From NCBI GenBank assembly GCA_958450365.1, contig CAUEEP010000741.1, positions 4,657,245-4,721,244 on the forward strand: a stretch of DNA of 64,000 bases. Reading direction: 5' to 3'. The stretch's first letter is position 1. Each line of letters starts with the position of its first letter. Source of the DNA: Mesorhabditis belari. Taxonomy: Eukaryota; Nematoda; Chromadorea; Rhabditida; Rhabditidae. The position numbers were made by a program, and so were the translations under genes. Under the pieces are notes generated by a model. The model did not search any database. It had not been told where the DNA came from and saw nothing but the letters and a program-made list of their open reading frames with translations. Below, one piece after another: positions 1 through 12,775 of the stretch.

Positions 1-1173
1 GCAAATGAGGCCTATCCAACTTGGGTGTCATGTCGCCTGGTTTGCATGGGAATGAAAAATCCAATTAAGCTCTTTTTGGTATCATTTGAAAGCCTTGAAT
101 GTTCTCTATACAATGATATAAAAGTTAATCAAAATATTATCCCTGGACAAAGTTATAAGCCTTCAAATGGTGACGACCCGTTCAAAATACCCGGAAACTA
201 CGCAAAAGTCGAATTTTTAAATATTAATATGAAAAAAAATAAAGAAATAATCAATTTTAATTGAAGATTTTCCCAATCAACAATTGTTTCAATAGTTTAT
301 ATAGGAAAGATCAGCGACAAGAAAGGAAACTTTCTTCGAAAATGAATCATCTGCCTAAGAAGAGTGTGTCAGAAAAGAAACACTTTTGTTCATACATTTC
401 GAAATGACCAAAACAAGATCTTTAGCTTCAAAAAAGACTGAGAAAGGGAATGTTGTTGATAACACCAAAAATAGTCGTATTTTCGCTACAGTAGTCTCCA
501 GGGTTTTCATCGAAAACTAGCAAAAAAAAGGAGAAAATTTTTCCGCGGTGATGAGCGAAAGGAAAACGATGAGTCTCGGCCCTTTTCATTGTCTCATTTC
601 GCGCCTTCGTTGGAGCGAAAAGCCCGGAAATTACCCGGACCCAGCTGGGTGTGCGGAGACTTCAATTTCATCCAAAGCGCACATCTCAACGATCTCATCT
701 TTTACTTGTGTAGGTGTTTAGACTTTAAAAAAAACTTTGAGAAAAAGAATAGTAATGAGAAGTAAAGTGAGGGATTGAAGGGGTGTTGGAAAATGTTTAG
801 TTTGTTTAGAACAGATTCAAAGGATTAGGTTCAATTCAAAGGATTAGGTTCAAGTTGTTTTAGTTAAAGCCTTTAAGCCAAGCTCAGGTCAGACTAAAGC
901 CCAGCTAGAAGTCAGGCTTTTACTTAAGTTCTGGTTTTTCAGAACTTTTGTTTTTCCAAGTCCAGGACTTTTTTGTGAGTCAAATAAAGTCTGTCATAAA
1001 GGCAAGGCCAGCAGCCAGGAAAGGACCTGGTTTCATGGGCTTGCAACAAAAAAATGCCCTTGAAAGAGTCTTAGTTCTAGCGAGATTTAAACCCCAAATT
1101 TTCAAGGACCATAAGATCGAATTTACTCATCAAGCGGGAGCAAGCGGTTCTTGTGACTCTTACATGACTTTAC
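1..1173. other. No recognisable gene
   Basis: AT-rich sequence. The only open frame at the left edge (25-264, plus) encodes a short unrecognised peptide without splice or family support. A direct repeat of about 19 bp (AAAGGATTAGGTTCAA core) occurs near 815-855. I see no RNA gene or transposase here. Confidence 0.5.
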
Positions 1174-1470
1174 TCAGTAAAATTTGCATTTAAAGTTGTC
1201 TACTTTGACCAGTAAAATTTGCATTTAAGGTTGTCTACTTCATCCGGTAAAATTTGCATTTAAGGTTGTCTACTTAGCCCAGTAGAATTTGCATTTAAGG
1301 TTGTCTACTTAGCCCAGTAGAATTTGCATTTAAGGTTGTCTACTTAGCCCCGTAAACTTTGCATTTAAAGTCGCCTTCTTTGCCCTGTATAATTTGCATT
1401 TAAAGTCGCCTTCTTTGCCCTGTATAATTTGCATTTAAAGTAGCCCACTTTGTCCAGTAAAATTTCCGTT
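1174..1470. repeat. 35-36 bp minisatellite
   Basis: About eight tandem copies of a 35-36 bp unit containing AAAATTTGCATTTAAGG and GTTGTCTACTT. Copies diverge at the ends, and the last two change GTTGTC to GTCGCC. Non-coding. Confidence 0.9.
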
Positions 1471-1479
1471 CAAAAGAGG

Positions 1480-2529
1480 CAATTTCCATTCATTTTTTGA
1501 TGATCTTATGACAAAGAATAAATAGAAAATGAGTTTGACTTGTAGGGATGTAGTGAGATGATAATAGTGGTAAGCAAAATGATTTATAAGATTCAGAATG
1601 GGAAGAGTAACGAGTTCGTCATAGCGTACCTATGAAGCTTACGTTTTTAAATACAAATTTATTATTTCAAATGCATAGTGGACGGTGTAAGAGTGACAAG
1701 GACCGATGAAGCTTATCTTTCGAGTCGAAAACTATTCACAAACCAGTTTTTCGTTAGCTTTTCAACTAGTAATAGAAATGAGCTTTCACAAAAGCAAAAG
1801 CAAAAGCAAAAACAAAAGCAAAAACAAAAGCAAAAGCAAAAGAAAAAGGAAAAGCAAAAACAAAAACAACTATAAATGCCACAAGATTTGAAGAATATTT
1901 TTAGAATTTAAACGTATGTTTCTCCTCTTGTTCTCCCCCCAAATCCCAAAGGGAGCATAAATTTCGTGAGCAATCACGACCCTCCGACATTCCACAATTT
2001 ATCACCTTTAGTCAATAGGCAGGCAATAGAGAGGAAAAGAAAAATCCACAAGAATTAACATTGTGTGCAATTACGCAAAGCCTATTTCATTAAAAGATGC
2101 AGCTGATCTCGAAAAATGTCTTTTTTTCCGTGTCAAAATGTGTCCAGAGAAATGGGATGTGATGTCCATTGAGGAGAGAACAAGAAAAGATCTCCCGGAA
2201 AGCCCATCCGATACAATGAATACCAAATAAAGGCTCTCCAACAGATAAATGTCTTTTCTTTGAGTGGCTTTGGTCTTTTTTTTCTTCCTCTTTCCTTGAT
2301 TATTTATGCTCTGACCGAAAGATTACTAGTATCCGAACGGGCTGAAAGTCTTTGTGTCTGACTAAAGGGGTATTTTTGAGCGTTTATAGCCAAGCTTTTG
2401 AAAAGTTTGATAACAAATTTGAGAGTTTAGCAAGTGCAATAGCTGAACGGTCGATTCTGAGTCTCTAGTGCTGCAAATAGCTGCAAAATGCTAGAAGCTA
2501 CTCCAAAAGAAAAAGAAAAACTAAAAGCT
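1480..2529. other. Intergenic, AAAAGC hexamer array inside
   Basis: No gene recognised. A hexamer-type simple repeat (AAAAGC/AAAACA variants) fills about 1787-1870 and creates artificial Lys/Gln-rich frames in more than one reading frame. Confidence 0.5.
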
Positions 2530-2594
2530 GCACGAGGAACCGAACCCTATTCTTTGGGTCGAAGTTTAATTCGTTATCCACTAGGCCACAAAAC
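2530..2594 (-). tRNA. Degenerate tRNA-like sequence, Arg(TCG)-like
   Basis: Read on the minus strand, a D-arm like GTGGCCTAGTGGATAACG is followed by an anticodon-loop CTTCGAC and a T-arm like AGGGTTCGGTTCC. The D-arm and the TCG loop resemble eukaryotic tRNA-Arg(TCG). The acceptor stem does not pair and the T-stem is imperfect, so this is probably a tRNA pseudogene or tRNA-derived repeat rather than a working gene. Confidence 0.45.
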
Positions 2595-2892
2595 TACGTT
2601 TTCTAGGACGAAGATGGAGGAAGGAGGAAGAAGGAGGAAGGAGAAAGAAGAATTTTCTAGGAGGAAGAAGCCTTTTCCCTTTTCCTAGAAAGGAGCCTTT
2701 AAAGCATCCGTTTTGACGCCAAATTTCCAATTCAAGTTTTACCTGGAAAGTCATTTTTCGACCAAGTCATTCAGATTTTGATTTCAGATTCGAATGCCTC
2801 ATACCTGATTCTATAAAGTGCACTGGATGTCCAGACAAAAACTCACCTTGAATTCGTGCCTTTCCCTAGTAAAGCCAGTGCCACAAGTTCCA

Positions 2893-2958
2893 GGCAAGGC
2901 CAAGCCAAGGCCAGGCCAAGCCAAGGCCAGACCAAGCCAAGGCCAGACCAAGGCATTT
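2893..2958. repeat. Short GCCAAG/GCCAG repeat
   Basis: Tandem AAGGCCAAGCC / AAGGCCAGACC units of about 11-17 bp. Similar in sequence to the much longer 11 bp array at 32.5 kb. Confidence 0.8.
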
Positions 2959-2959
2959 T

Positions 2960-3804
2960 GACCTGATCGTAGCCTTAAAAACAGTTGACTGACTAAAAAA
3001 AGCCTTTTAGTCAGTCAACTGACCTTACCCAACTTATCCCGAGCTAACGCTGGCTCAAGGTGTTTAAATAATAGTACAAGTTATAAACAAAACATTGAAG
3101 TGTTTAACAATGGAAGAATTGAAAAACAGAGCACAGTTTGAATTGGGAAAAAGAACATTTTAAATACATTTAAACTGTAAACACTGTAAACAGTAAACAC
3201 TGTAAACTGTCAACTTAACTGTAAACATTTAAACTGTCTAAACCTTTAAAATAGTAGAAAGTTTGCAGTTTTAACTTTCGAAAGAACAACTGTAACTAGG
3301 TTAGATCAAAAAAAAAGCTCAAACTCGTTTTAAATATTATTAAAGTGAGTTAAAATCGAAAGGTTCTTTAGAGAAGGAATGCTTGAGACAAACTTGATAG
3401 ATTGGTGATAGATAGATAGACTTCAGAAAGTTTTAAGAGTTGATTTATGAATCTAAATCAAAAGCACTATTGCAAAAAGAACGTGATAATTCGGAGACTG
3501 AACACCCAATCTATGCATATGTATGCCGCGAGTGGGATGGGCGTGAGAAATCGCTCGAGAGATTGGGGGAAAAGATTGGGACTCAGCAAACAGATCTTCT
3601 CACCCCTTTCTCACCTCTTCCCCATATATAACGTCTCAATATAAACCTCTTTTTCTGGAAAGAGTCTGGAAGAGACGGGGTGAGTCATCGAGATGCTAAT
3701 TTCGTCTGATTCACACGCCTTTCGCGACACTTTCCATATTCGGTCACTGGGTCAAGAAGTTGAGGAATTTCGGGAAACTATTGGGCTAGGGAGAATGGAA
3801 TGGT
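2960..3804. other. Intergenic, nothing recognised
   Basis: AT-rich sequence with a local run of AAACTGTAAACA-type repeats (about 3170-3235) and short open frames lacking support. Confidence 0.4.
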
Positions 3805-4318
3805 GCCGAACTTTAAAGACAATTTTTCAGACAGACAGCCTTCTTTAAATACTTTAAATTTCTTTTATCAAAGGATCCATTATTTCTCTACAAAGTGACT
3901 TTTGAGAGATTTCATAAAGCTTTTCTTTCGTTAAGTTTATGGATCCTGAAACAAAGCTAGTCAAAATGTCAAAATGGTCAAAAGCTAGTCAAAAGCTTGT
4001 CAAAAACTCATCATTTGAACCCTTTCTTCCACATAAACCTTCTTTGATGTCTAAATCAAAAGATAGAGAACCCTCAATTGCATAAGTTGCCAAATTTTCA
4101 GAAAGATCCCTTTAACCGTTGCCGCTAGATGACAGTTTATAAGTTTTGTGCAAAAAATGGTCATTTGTTGAGCTGAGGCGCTGTTTGAGTTCTTTTTTTG
4201 AATACCATTTTGCAGAGAATTAGTTAACCTTTCTATTGATATCAAACACGTATCATTTCACGAAGCCTGCTAAAAGTTTTAGAGATTTCTTTGATTCTCG
4301 GCGTCATTTCATTCCCCC
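3805..4318. mobile_element. Old copy of the TTGGGTTGGGG MITE family
   Basis: Over roughly 510 bp this matches the interior of the element at 57347-57877. Shared tracts include CCTTCTTTAAATAC, TTTTGAGAGATT, CACATAAACCTTCTTTG and AGAGAATTAGTTAACC, in the same order. The terminal inverted repeats have decayed. It has no coding capacity. Confidence 0.75.
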
Positions 4319-4446
4319 AGCTGAATTTATTAGCTGACTTCAGTTTTTATTTGGCTATGACACTGAAAAGACAAAAATTACAATGTATGCTACAAGAAAA
4401 ACAATGGAAAACTTGTTCAAAAAGCTTGAGAAATTAATCAAAAAGC

Positions 4447-4548
4447 TTTATGTCTGAGTTGCTAGGGCTGCTAGAGCTGCTAGGGCTGCTAGAGCTGCTA
4501 GGGCTGCTAGGGCTGCTAGGGCTGCTAGAGCTGCTAGAGCTGCTAGTT
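4447..4548. repeat. GCTGCTAG(A/G) minisatellite
   Basis: About 11 tandem copies of a 9 bp unit GCTGCTAGG/GCTGCTAGA, ending in GCTAGTTAGC. Confidence 0.9.
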
Positions 4549-4631
4549 AGCTAATGCCAGTTCTACGTGTTATCAAAAATTCAACTTGAGGTTAATTCTG
4601 ATTTAACACAGTCAATTCTGCTGAATTTTGG

Positions 4632-4745
4632 TGAGTTCTAGACAATTCTGGTCAATTCTGGTCAATTCTGGTCAATTCTGGTCAATTCTGGTCAATTCTG
4701 GTCAATTCTGGTCAATTCTGGTCCATTCTGGTCAATTCTAGACAA
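4632..4745. repeat. GTCAATTCTG minisatellite
   Basis: About 11 tandem copies of the 10 bp unit GTCAATTCTG with a few GACAATTCTA variants at both edges. Confidence 0.9.
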
Positions 4746-6540
4746 TTCTGGTCGGCTGCTGTCTAAATTTGAATGAAAAAGTCTATTGAATCAGCAATTC
4801 ACTATTAAGAAATGCAAAAGTACTCCTTCCTTCAAATAAAAACAAAACAATGACTCATCGAAAACATTTGAGCCCAAAAGATCACCTGAACGAACAACGT
4901 CAGTCTCGTACTTGTCAAGTTAATTCAACGAGATCACTCCCGGAGCGGAGATGTCAAGTGAATTCGTGTCGAAGAAAGGAGAGTGAAGGGCCATAAAAGT
5001 GGCTCTATCCTTGTGAAGAAAGACTCTCTTCTTTAACAAGGCTATCTAGGAGAAAGAAGAGTCGACAAAGTTGGACAAATGAAGAGGGAGAAGAGCTGGG
5101 AAGGGGAAGGGGAGGCAGTAGATGGAGGGCCCATCTACGAGCTCAACAGGACAAGGGAGCTCTCCCCTCCTTCTCCCGTCCTGCCAAATTGCATTACCTT
5201 CGCGCGTTGCTCTTCTACCCGTCTTCTTCTGGCTAACACGGGGCTTCCCAAAATGTAACCCTTTTTTGTGAGTCTTCCTGACTTCAACAAAAAATGTGGC
5301 ATTTGTTTTTGAATTTCAAATTCTGAAAATCATGTGATCATTGGAGAAAGATTTGAAAGAAAACGTTTGAATAAAACAGAAATGAAGCGTTTCTGAGTTG
5401 AGTTTGGGGTGCGACCCGCTTTAACCTTATCCACGAGGATGATTCTGCTTAAGAATGGCCGAATAGCACAAAAAGGTTAAAAAGGGTTTCCCCAAAAGCG
5501 CTTATAACGTAACAAGAACACGTAGTATCCAACAATAGATTAATACTCTTGAGAAGAGTACGGATCGGATTGATACTACGTCGATGGTGACACAAATGTT
5601 AGTAAAACGGTCTCTCTACAATGTTAAACCAGTTATCTAAACAGGATTTAAAACCTGAAGGGTAGCATAAAGTAAAGTGAATTTATAACGTTACTGTTTA
5701 TTGGTACAGAACCGAAATGCAACAATACCTATTACAAAAACAGCATGCGCATCAAAAATGAAACAACAAAGTCCCCCAAGAGGGAAGGCCAGAGCCCGCA
5801 GACCAGAAAAAACAATTTCGGGAAGGGAGAAAAGGGCGAAAAATGCGACGCGAATAATTGCAAAATAGCGACGCAAATAGGAAGGAAACGGACGCGACCG
5901 TTGATCAAGTCGAATTTCTCATTTAGGATTGATTGAAGCTCCTTAACTAGTTTCAGAGTTTATTTCTAACTATAAGTATTCAAATGAATATTACTCAAGT
6001 CAAACAATCTACAGAAATCCAAACAGTGAAAGAAACAGAAACAAAGAGACATTAAAAACTTTGTGTTGCTTATACAGTTTTGTTTTTCCCATCTCACAAA
6101 TGTTTTTATGCTTTCCTTTTAGTTAATGATTGTTGTTTAAAGTTAAAAGTAAATATTTTATGATTAGATTAAAGGGGGGTATTAATCGCGGCCGGGTGAC
6201 GATAAAAATTTTTTTACGGCAACCACCTGTTTTTTTTATTTTAATATCGCTGATTTTAATATAAAAAGAATAAAAATCACCCGGCTAGAGTGATTTGATG
6301 GGTTTACAAATTTTTGGAGACACTGCAAGGCTTGGAGAAAAACAAGATCGTCACTCATCAGACACCTCAAATCGCCTTCCTATCTTATCAAGTTCCAGCG
6401 CATCTTCACCAGAAGTGACTGGATCTCCTCCACCGTAGAACGTCTTCAGCGCTTTGATTGACAGAATTAGATCTTTTTTCCATTTGTGGTCGCTTGTGGT
6501 TTTAGTTTTCTCAAATAGGTGCCTTTTAGGTGTCAAAACA
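4746..6540. other. Intergenic, nothing recognised
   Basis: No gene or RNA recognised on either strand. A purine-rich and CT-rich stretch lies around 5040-5200. Open frames near 5691-5936 overlap on opposite strands and lack conserved content. Confidence 0.4.
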
Positions 6541-7122
6541 ACTAAACAACCAGACAACTAGACAACTAGACAACTAGATAACTAGATAAATAGATAACTA
6601 GATAACTAGATAACTAGACAACTAGACAACGAGACAACTAAACAACTAGACAACTAAACAACTAGACAACCAGATAACTAGATAACTAAACAACTAAACA
6701 ACCAGACAACTAGACAACTAGACAACTAGACAACTAGACAACTAGACAACGAGACAACTAAACAACTAGACAACTAAACAACTAGACAACTAAACAACTA
6801 AACAACCAGACAACTAGACAACTAGACAACTAGATAACTAGATAAATAGATAACTAGATAACTAGATAACTAGACAGCTAGACAACGAGACAACTAAACA
6901 ACTAGACAACTAAACAACTAGACAACCAGATAACTAGATAACTAAACAACTAAACAACCAGACAACTAGACAACTAGACAACTAGACAACTAGACAACGA
7001 GACAACTAAACAACTAGACAACTAAACAACTAGACAACTAAACAACTAGACAACTAAACAACTAGACAACTAAACAACTAGACAACCAGATAACTAGACA
7101 ACTAGATAACTAGATAACTAGT
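6541..7122. repeat. 580 bp CAACTAGA minisatellite
   Basis: A long array of a 10 bp unit (ACAACTAGAC, with ATAACTAGAT, ACAACTAAAC, ACAACGAGAC and ACAACCAGAC variants). Variants recur in blocks: the order around 6541-6760 is largely repeated around 6800-7000, showing higher-order duplication. It ends in an inverted piece (ACTAGTTCTAGTTG). Confidence 0.95.
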
Positions 7123-7945
7123 TCTAGTTGTTTATTACAAACAATTAGACAACTAGTTGTTTGTAACAAGCAATGAATTTTAAATGAAAGTGATCAAAAT
7201 AATATTTCATATATGAAGATCTATTTTAGAGACAAAACAGCGTCCAAGATTTTCATTAAAGCATTTGGCGTCGTTCGAAAACATGATATTGAGGCCTCAC
7301 GAGACACGTTTGAGGACAGAAAATGAGCACTTGCAAGAAGAAAAAGACGCGAATCCCACCCATTCGCAACAAGAAAACGACCAAAAAACGTCATTATTTC
7401 AGAGAAAATTTCCAAGAATGACATTTGATCAATGGATGGAACGGAAGTCATTTAAAGGGATTAACCCTTAAAATTGATTATGTTTGGGTTCAAAGATCTG
7501 CTCGAATCAGCTTGGATTCAAAGATTTTCCCTAAAACACTGTTTTTTTTTGTTTCGTTTAAACTTGGAATCCTTTTTCAAACAACCGCTGAAATTTGATC
7601 CAAGATGAACCTAAAGGATCAAAGGTGTCTTGTATCGGAAAAACCTGAGAAATGGGGAAAACTCAAGGATCAACAAAGGAAATGGAAATTGACAAAGATA
7701 ACGAGAACGATAACGACAAAGATAACGATAAAAGTTGACTTTGATCAAATACTTTTTGTCCAATCTTTGGCAGTATCAAGAATACTAGCAAGGAAGTAAA
7801 GCCGATGATTAATCAAAGCAAACTGATCTGCCGAATAAGCTGAGCTTTTAAAAATTGACTCAATAAATTAAAAAATGTTTTAATACTTATTTTAATGTTA
7901 AAATAGAGCGAATTCAAGCGGTTAAATAGCAAAATAAAATGAAAG
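7123..7945. other. Intergenic, nothing recognised
   Basis: Complementary open frames at 7221-7471 are present on both strands but neither shows a family motif. A short GATAACGA repeat occurs near 7700. Confidence 0.4.
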
Positions 7946-8030
7946 CAAAAGGACGGGATCGAACCCGAGCAAAAGGTGGACAGCTTGTCTCGGAAACCAG
8001 ACTCTTACCCGCTACACCACGAGGGCACGT
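7946..8030 (-). tRNA. tRNA-like sequence (degenerate)
   Basis: On the minus strand GTGGTGTAGCGGGTAAGAGTC forms a D-arm-like part and CTCGGGTTCGATCCCG a T-arm-like part. The stretch between is longer than a normal anticodon arm and the acceptor ends do not pair. Two partial relatives follow at about 8118-8160 and 8268-8312 (GAAAACAAGACTCTTATC shared), so this is a small local family of tRNA-derived sequence. Confidence 0.4.
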
Positions 8031-8319
8031 TTCGAAAAGGGGAAAGAAGCCTTATAGGTACAATCCTGGTTGAATCCTGGTTGAAAAATCCTGGTTGAAT
8101 CAATCATCAATCAATCCTGGTTTTGAAAACAAGACTCTTATCCGCTTGACCACGAGGTGAAAGAAGTGACCACGAGGTGAAAGAAGCCAAACGGTGAAAG
8201 AAGCCTTATAGGTACAGCAATCTAATCCTGGTTGAATCAATCATCAATCAATCATGCAATCCTGGTTTTGAAAACAAGACTCTTATCGACTACACCATAA
8301 GCCAACGCTTCGAGACGGT

Positions 8320-9440
8320 GAAAGAAGGCTTATATAGGGAAAAGACCTTATCTAGGTCCGTTTTTTTGACCTTTAATTTGAGGTTATCTCAGCCTTGTGA
8401 GCTTCCCTTTTGAAATCTTTTGCTGATTGTACTTTTGCTCTTTGTGCTTTTGTGCTCTCGTGCAAACACAACCTTCCTCGTGCACTTAGTTTCTCATTTT
8501 CAACTTGATTTGACTTGATTTGACAACTTGATTTGCTAGAAAATGAAGGATTCAGCACGAGAAATGGTGTGTTCTCGCTTTCGAGCACAAAGTACAACAA
8601 TATATGGTTGTACTTTGTTGTACAATACAAAATACAACAGTAAAACAATGTGAGGTTCCTTTTTTAGTTCTCTTATAGGTCAAAATTTAATCGTTAGAAT
8701 CATAAAAAGACTTTTTCTTTTGAAAAATTGACTAAATAATCTAAGACAAACAAACTTAGTGAAAGCTTACCCCATTTATTAAAGCTTTATGGCCGTGTAA
8801 AGCTTTATGACCGTGTATGGCCTTTCAAAAAAAGTCTAAAAGTATAAGGAGTTTAAAAAGAGCGCAAGAAAACGTCAAAGGGTGAGGATCCTAATTGTGA
8901 AAAAGACGACTAAGGCCAATTTTGGGGAAAAGGAAAAAGGGAGGGGTCCCCGATCCCTTCTTTTTCATCTCTTTTCCTTTCATTTCCTTTCTTTCCTTCA
9001 GTCTGTCTGTTCCCTTCTCTTCACTCTAAACAACTATCGAATCGGGGTTGGAGACAGACTGGGGACATCAACAGAGTGCCCCCTTCCCCTTTCTCCAATC
9101 TCAGTTTGGCAACAATCGACCCTGATACTGGACACGAAAATACGCTTTTGGCCTTTTCACGTTCGTCTTGAATCGAATTTTGAAAACATCACGCATCTGA
9201 GACAAAGCAACGAATGAAAAGAAAAACAGTGAAGAACAGTGAAGACATTATGCTTATTACTTCTTATTAACTTTTGATTCTTCTCAGCTTGGCCAGTCAA
9301 CTTGAGCCCAGAGCTGTTCCAAGAAGCTAGAAAAGAGAAAAACCAGAGCTCAGGTCCAGAGAAAAACCAGAGCTCTGGTCCAGATCTAGCAAAATTTACT
9401 AGGCCTAATTCTAAGCCTAATATCTTCGGGACCTGGATCC
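8320..9440. other. Intergenic, nothing recognised
   Basis: No conserved coding sequence. A CT-rich tract (8955-9010) and a near-duplicate GAGAAAAACCAGAGCTC motif (9335-9375) are the only visible structure. Confidence 0.4.
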
Positions 9441-9445
9441 AGAAA

Positions 9446-9520
9446 ATGGGGATTGAGCCCAACTCAAATAGATTTAGTGCAAGGCGCTAGCCGCTAGCCT
9501 TTCCACTAAGCCTCACCCCA
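9446..9520 (-). tRNA. Degenerate tRNA-like sequence
   Basis: The minus strand reads GGGGTGAGGCTTAGTGGAAAGGC, then CCTTGCACTAAATC and TTGGGCTCAATCCCCA, which resembles D-arm, a TGC-type anticodon loop and T-arm. The acceptor stem is not complementary. Likely a pseudogene. Confidence 0.35.
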
Positions 9521-9821
9521 AAATTCGCAATCTTTGGCGAATATCTTCTTTAAAATTTCAAATTTTAGCTAGCTTTTTGTTTTTTAGAAACTAGATTCAA
9601 TTCTGTGTTAGCTTATACAAAAATTATTTTGATTGGACAACAGATCAGTAATCAAAATAATCCTAAACATTTTTCCCCGGCTAACCAGCTTCTCTGGCCG
9701 ATTCCTGGCCGCCAGTTTTAAATTTAAATCAACTTTGGATCAGATAAACTTTGGCCACTTTGACAGTTTCCATTTTTAAGGGGTTTTTAAATCAAAAACT
9801 ATAACTCTAGTCTCATAATTT

Positions 9822-9972
9822 GGAATAAAAGAAGAAAGAGAAGAAAGAGAAGAAAGAGAAGAAAGAGAAGAAAGAGAAGAAAGAGAAGAGAGAGAAGAAA
9901 GAGAAGAAAGAGAAGAAAGAGAAGAAAGAGAAGAAAGAGAAGAAAGAGAAGAAAGAGAAGAAAGAGAAGAAG
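9822..9972. repeat. GAAGAAAGA minisatellite
   Basis: About 16 copies of a 9 bp purine-only unit. On the minus strand it creates an artificial Phe/Ser-rich frame. Confidence 0.95.
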
Positions 9973-10777
9973 GAAAACAACGAGTGTATGCTTTTTTTAG
10001 TTAAACGCCGTTGGACATTTTCGACCAAGGTGATAAGTTTTAGTGCATTTTGTATTTTTAGTTTTAAATTTGAACTTAAAATGAAATATAATTCCGCATA
10101 AAAGAAAAACCTTTCCTCAAATACGTTTCCCACTAATTTTTTTTGCAAATTTTCAATGAAAAATTCTTTACCTAGCTGTACAAATAGTTCTGCACAATGA
10201 AATGATCAAGAATAAGATAGAGAAAAGATTTGAAACTGAAAATATTAAGATTTAAAGATACAATCAATACGACGAAAAAGAAAAACTGAAAAGTAACTCG
10301 AAAAGTAAATTTTCGATTCAAAAAAAGTGAATTAAAGAAGTTGGATCGCTTGAAAAACTCAAGAGGAATCGAGGATGTCACCTCGAAAAAGCGCTCACTC
10401 GAATTCGAATCAAAAAGAAATGAGGAAAATGGGAAAAAGGGTCAAAAGCTTATGGAAAGCTTTCTCATAAAAGGCACGGCATTGAGCTGCAATGCCAAAA
10501 CAATTGGCCTGTTATGTGGGAAAAAGAGAAGGGATTGAGAGTTGAAGGGAAAGCCGACAGAGTCAGCGCTGATCCTGAGTGACAGCCGATGCTTATTTTG
10601 AGGCTACCCCAAATAGACCTTTTTCCGATAACAAATATGCGCTTTTTGAAAAGTTGACTATAACTTTTTCTTGCCAACTCCTTCATTTCTTTATTACTAA
10701 TACACTTGGATCTGATTTTCAAGTAAGACGGGAGTCCATGGGTCTGAAGATCCAGGTATTTCCTTCTTTCTCTCTTT

Positions 10778-10896
10778 CTTTCTTCTTCCTCCTTGTCTTT
10801 CCTTCTTCCTCCTTGTCTTTCCCTCTTCCTCCTTGTCTTTCCCTCTTCCTCCTTGTCTTTCCTTCTTCCTCCTTGTCTTTCCTTCTTCCCCCATGT
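10778..10896. repeat. 20 bp CT-rich minisatellite
   Basis: About six copies of CTTTCCTTCTTCCTCCTTGT, a 20 bp pyrimidine-rich unit that reads open in several frames (Ser/Phe/Leu/Pro-rich). Lies just upstream of a tRNA-like sequence. Confidence 0.9.
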
Positions 10897-10925
10897 ATTC
10901 CCTTCTTTCTCTTCGCAAGTTAAGG

Positions 10926-11010
10926 TACTGGATAGCTCAGTGGTTAGAGCAATTGGAAAGCAAAAGCTCGGAAAGCAAAAAGTCGAGGGTTCAATCCCTC
11001 GAAAATCTAC
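10926..11010 (+). tRNA. tRNA-like sequence with duplicated anticodon region
   Basis: The D-arm GCTCAGTGGTTAGAGC and T-arm TCGAGGGTTCAATCCCTCGA both pair perfectly. Between them GGAAAGCAAAA is present twice, so the anticodon arm is expanded by an internal duplication (or an intron), and no anticodon can be assigned. Only the outer acceptor bases pair. Flanking CTTTTTCTTGCCAACTCCTT is repeated at 10666 and 11010, so the unit probably moved or duplicated as a block. Confidence 0.5.
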
Positions 11011-12069
11011 TTTTTCTTGCCAACTCCTTTACTTCTTGATTATAATTGGGAAGAACAAGCGAAAATTTGGGCATAGATAGCATAATCATAGCCTAAATAC
11101 CCGCATAGGCATAGATAGCATAATCATAGCCTAGCCTTTGATTACATTTAACAACATTATCAAAAAAGAAAGTGTAGTTTTTATCAAAACATTCTCAAAA
11201 TAGCTGGAGAATATTGTCAAGTCAAGATCGAGTTTATAAATGAGCTTTAGTCATTTCGGAGAGTTTTCATCTGAATTCTGCAACAATTTTTAGTTTTTCT
11301 CTAACACGAGATACAAAATTAGGTCTTTTCAGTGTAAGATCATGTGCAATACTCCTAAATTTCATTCAATTTCATCAAACTAACATCGACTAGCAATAGC
11401 TAGCTAGCAACGTCCATTTAACAATTGGCTCAATACAGGAATAGACGAAATATTAAAATTTCTGGTTTAGAATTTAAACTAGACCACTCAAAGAAATGAT
11501 AAAACGATTTCAGTACCTTTTTTTGCGCGATTCAACCGATTATGCTATCTATCGCTTCATAAAAAGCAAACAGAAATGGAAAATAGAAAAAAAGTGAGAA
11601 GTATCAAAGTGAAATGATCGTGTCACTTTTTTTTTTTGCTTTCTGGAAACCTTTTTATGACCTTTTGGTGTAGTGTGTTTATTTTTGAGAGGTTCCCCAA
11701 AGTGCGAGCAATGGGAAGGATTAGGACGGGTGAAAGGGGGAAATGGGGAAAGGAGACAACCAACTCCCAGATACACACAAATGCACAAAGGATTTGTGGG
11801 TGCTTTGTGGATGTGTTTTTGAAATTGGTACTCATACAGTGTTTGACTATGGAAAAGTCTCGTTTTAGGCAGCTTTGTGAACTGTATCCAGGGCTTAAGA
11901 TCAAGTAAAGCAGACAAAGTCAAGCTTTGGCTTGTGAAAGTGCAGTGGAACGTGAGATAATCGAGGTATGATTATAGATATGATTTGACGAGTAAGAAGC
12001 TTGATTGAAAAAGTGTAATTCAAACGAAAAAATGTAACCTAAACAAGCTGGAAAACGTAATTTAAAAGA

Positions 12070-12775
12070 TTAAATAAATTGTATTAGATCAAATCCGAAT
12101 TGAATCAGATCATTTGAATTGAATCAGATCATCCAGATTGAATCAGATCAGATCTGAATTGAACTCGATCATCCGAGTTGAGTTAGATCAGATCCGAATT
12201 GAATTAGATCATCCGAGTTGAGTTAGATCATCCGAATTGAAACGGATCAGATCCGGATTGAAACGGGTCAGATCCGAATTGAATCAGAACCCAAAGGCTC
12301 CTGGAGTGGACATCTACTTAAAATGGGTTGCTGATGCATGGGATTCAATTTCGAAAGAAGTCATTCGTCGATCCTTCAAAAGCTGTGTTGGAATCGATCC
12401 AAATGGTCCGGATTGAATCAGATCAGATCCGGATTGAATTAGATCATCCGAATCGAAACAGATCAGATCCGAATTGAATTAGATCATCCGAATCGAAACA
12501 GATCATCCGAATTGACTTAGATCATCCGAATTGAAACGGATCAGATCCAAATTTAAGCAGAACATCCGAATTGAAACGGATTAGATCCAAATTTAAGCAG
12601 ATCATCCAGATTGAATCAGATCAGATCCGAATTGAATTAGATCATCCGAATCGAAACAGATCATCCGAATTGACTTAGATCATTCGAATTGAAACGGATC
12701 AGATCCGAATTTAAGCAGATCAGATCCGAATTGAATCTGATCAGTTAGATCATCCGATTTGAGTCAGATCAGAAC
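12070..12775. repeat. 700 bp GATC-rich minisatellite
   Basis: Irregular tandem array of 15-22 bp units built from GATCATCCGAATTGAA and CAGATCAGATCCGAATTGAA, interrupted by about 110 bp of unrelated sequence at 12292-12405. Several blocks of three to four units recur in the same order. Confidence 0.9.

Noticed and set aside
9813..10148. Phe/Ser-rich minus-strand frame
   Set aside because: Translation of the 9 bp purine repeat.
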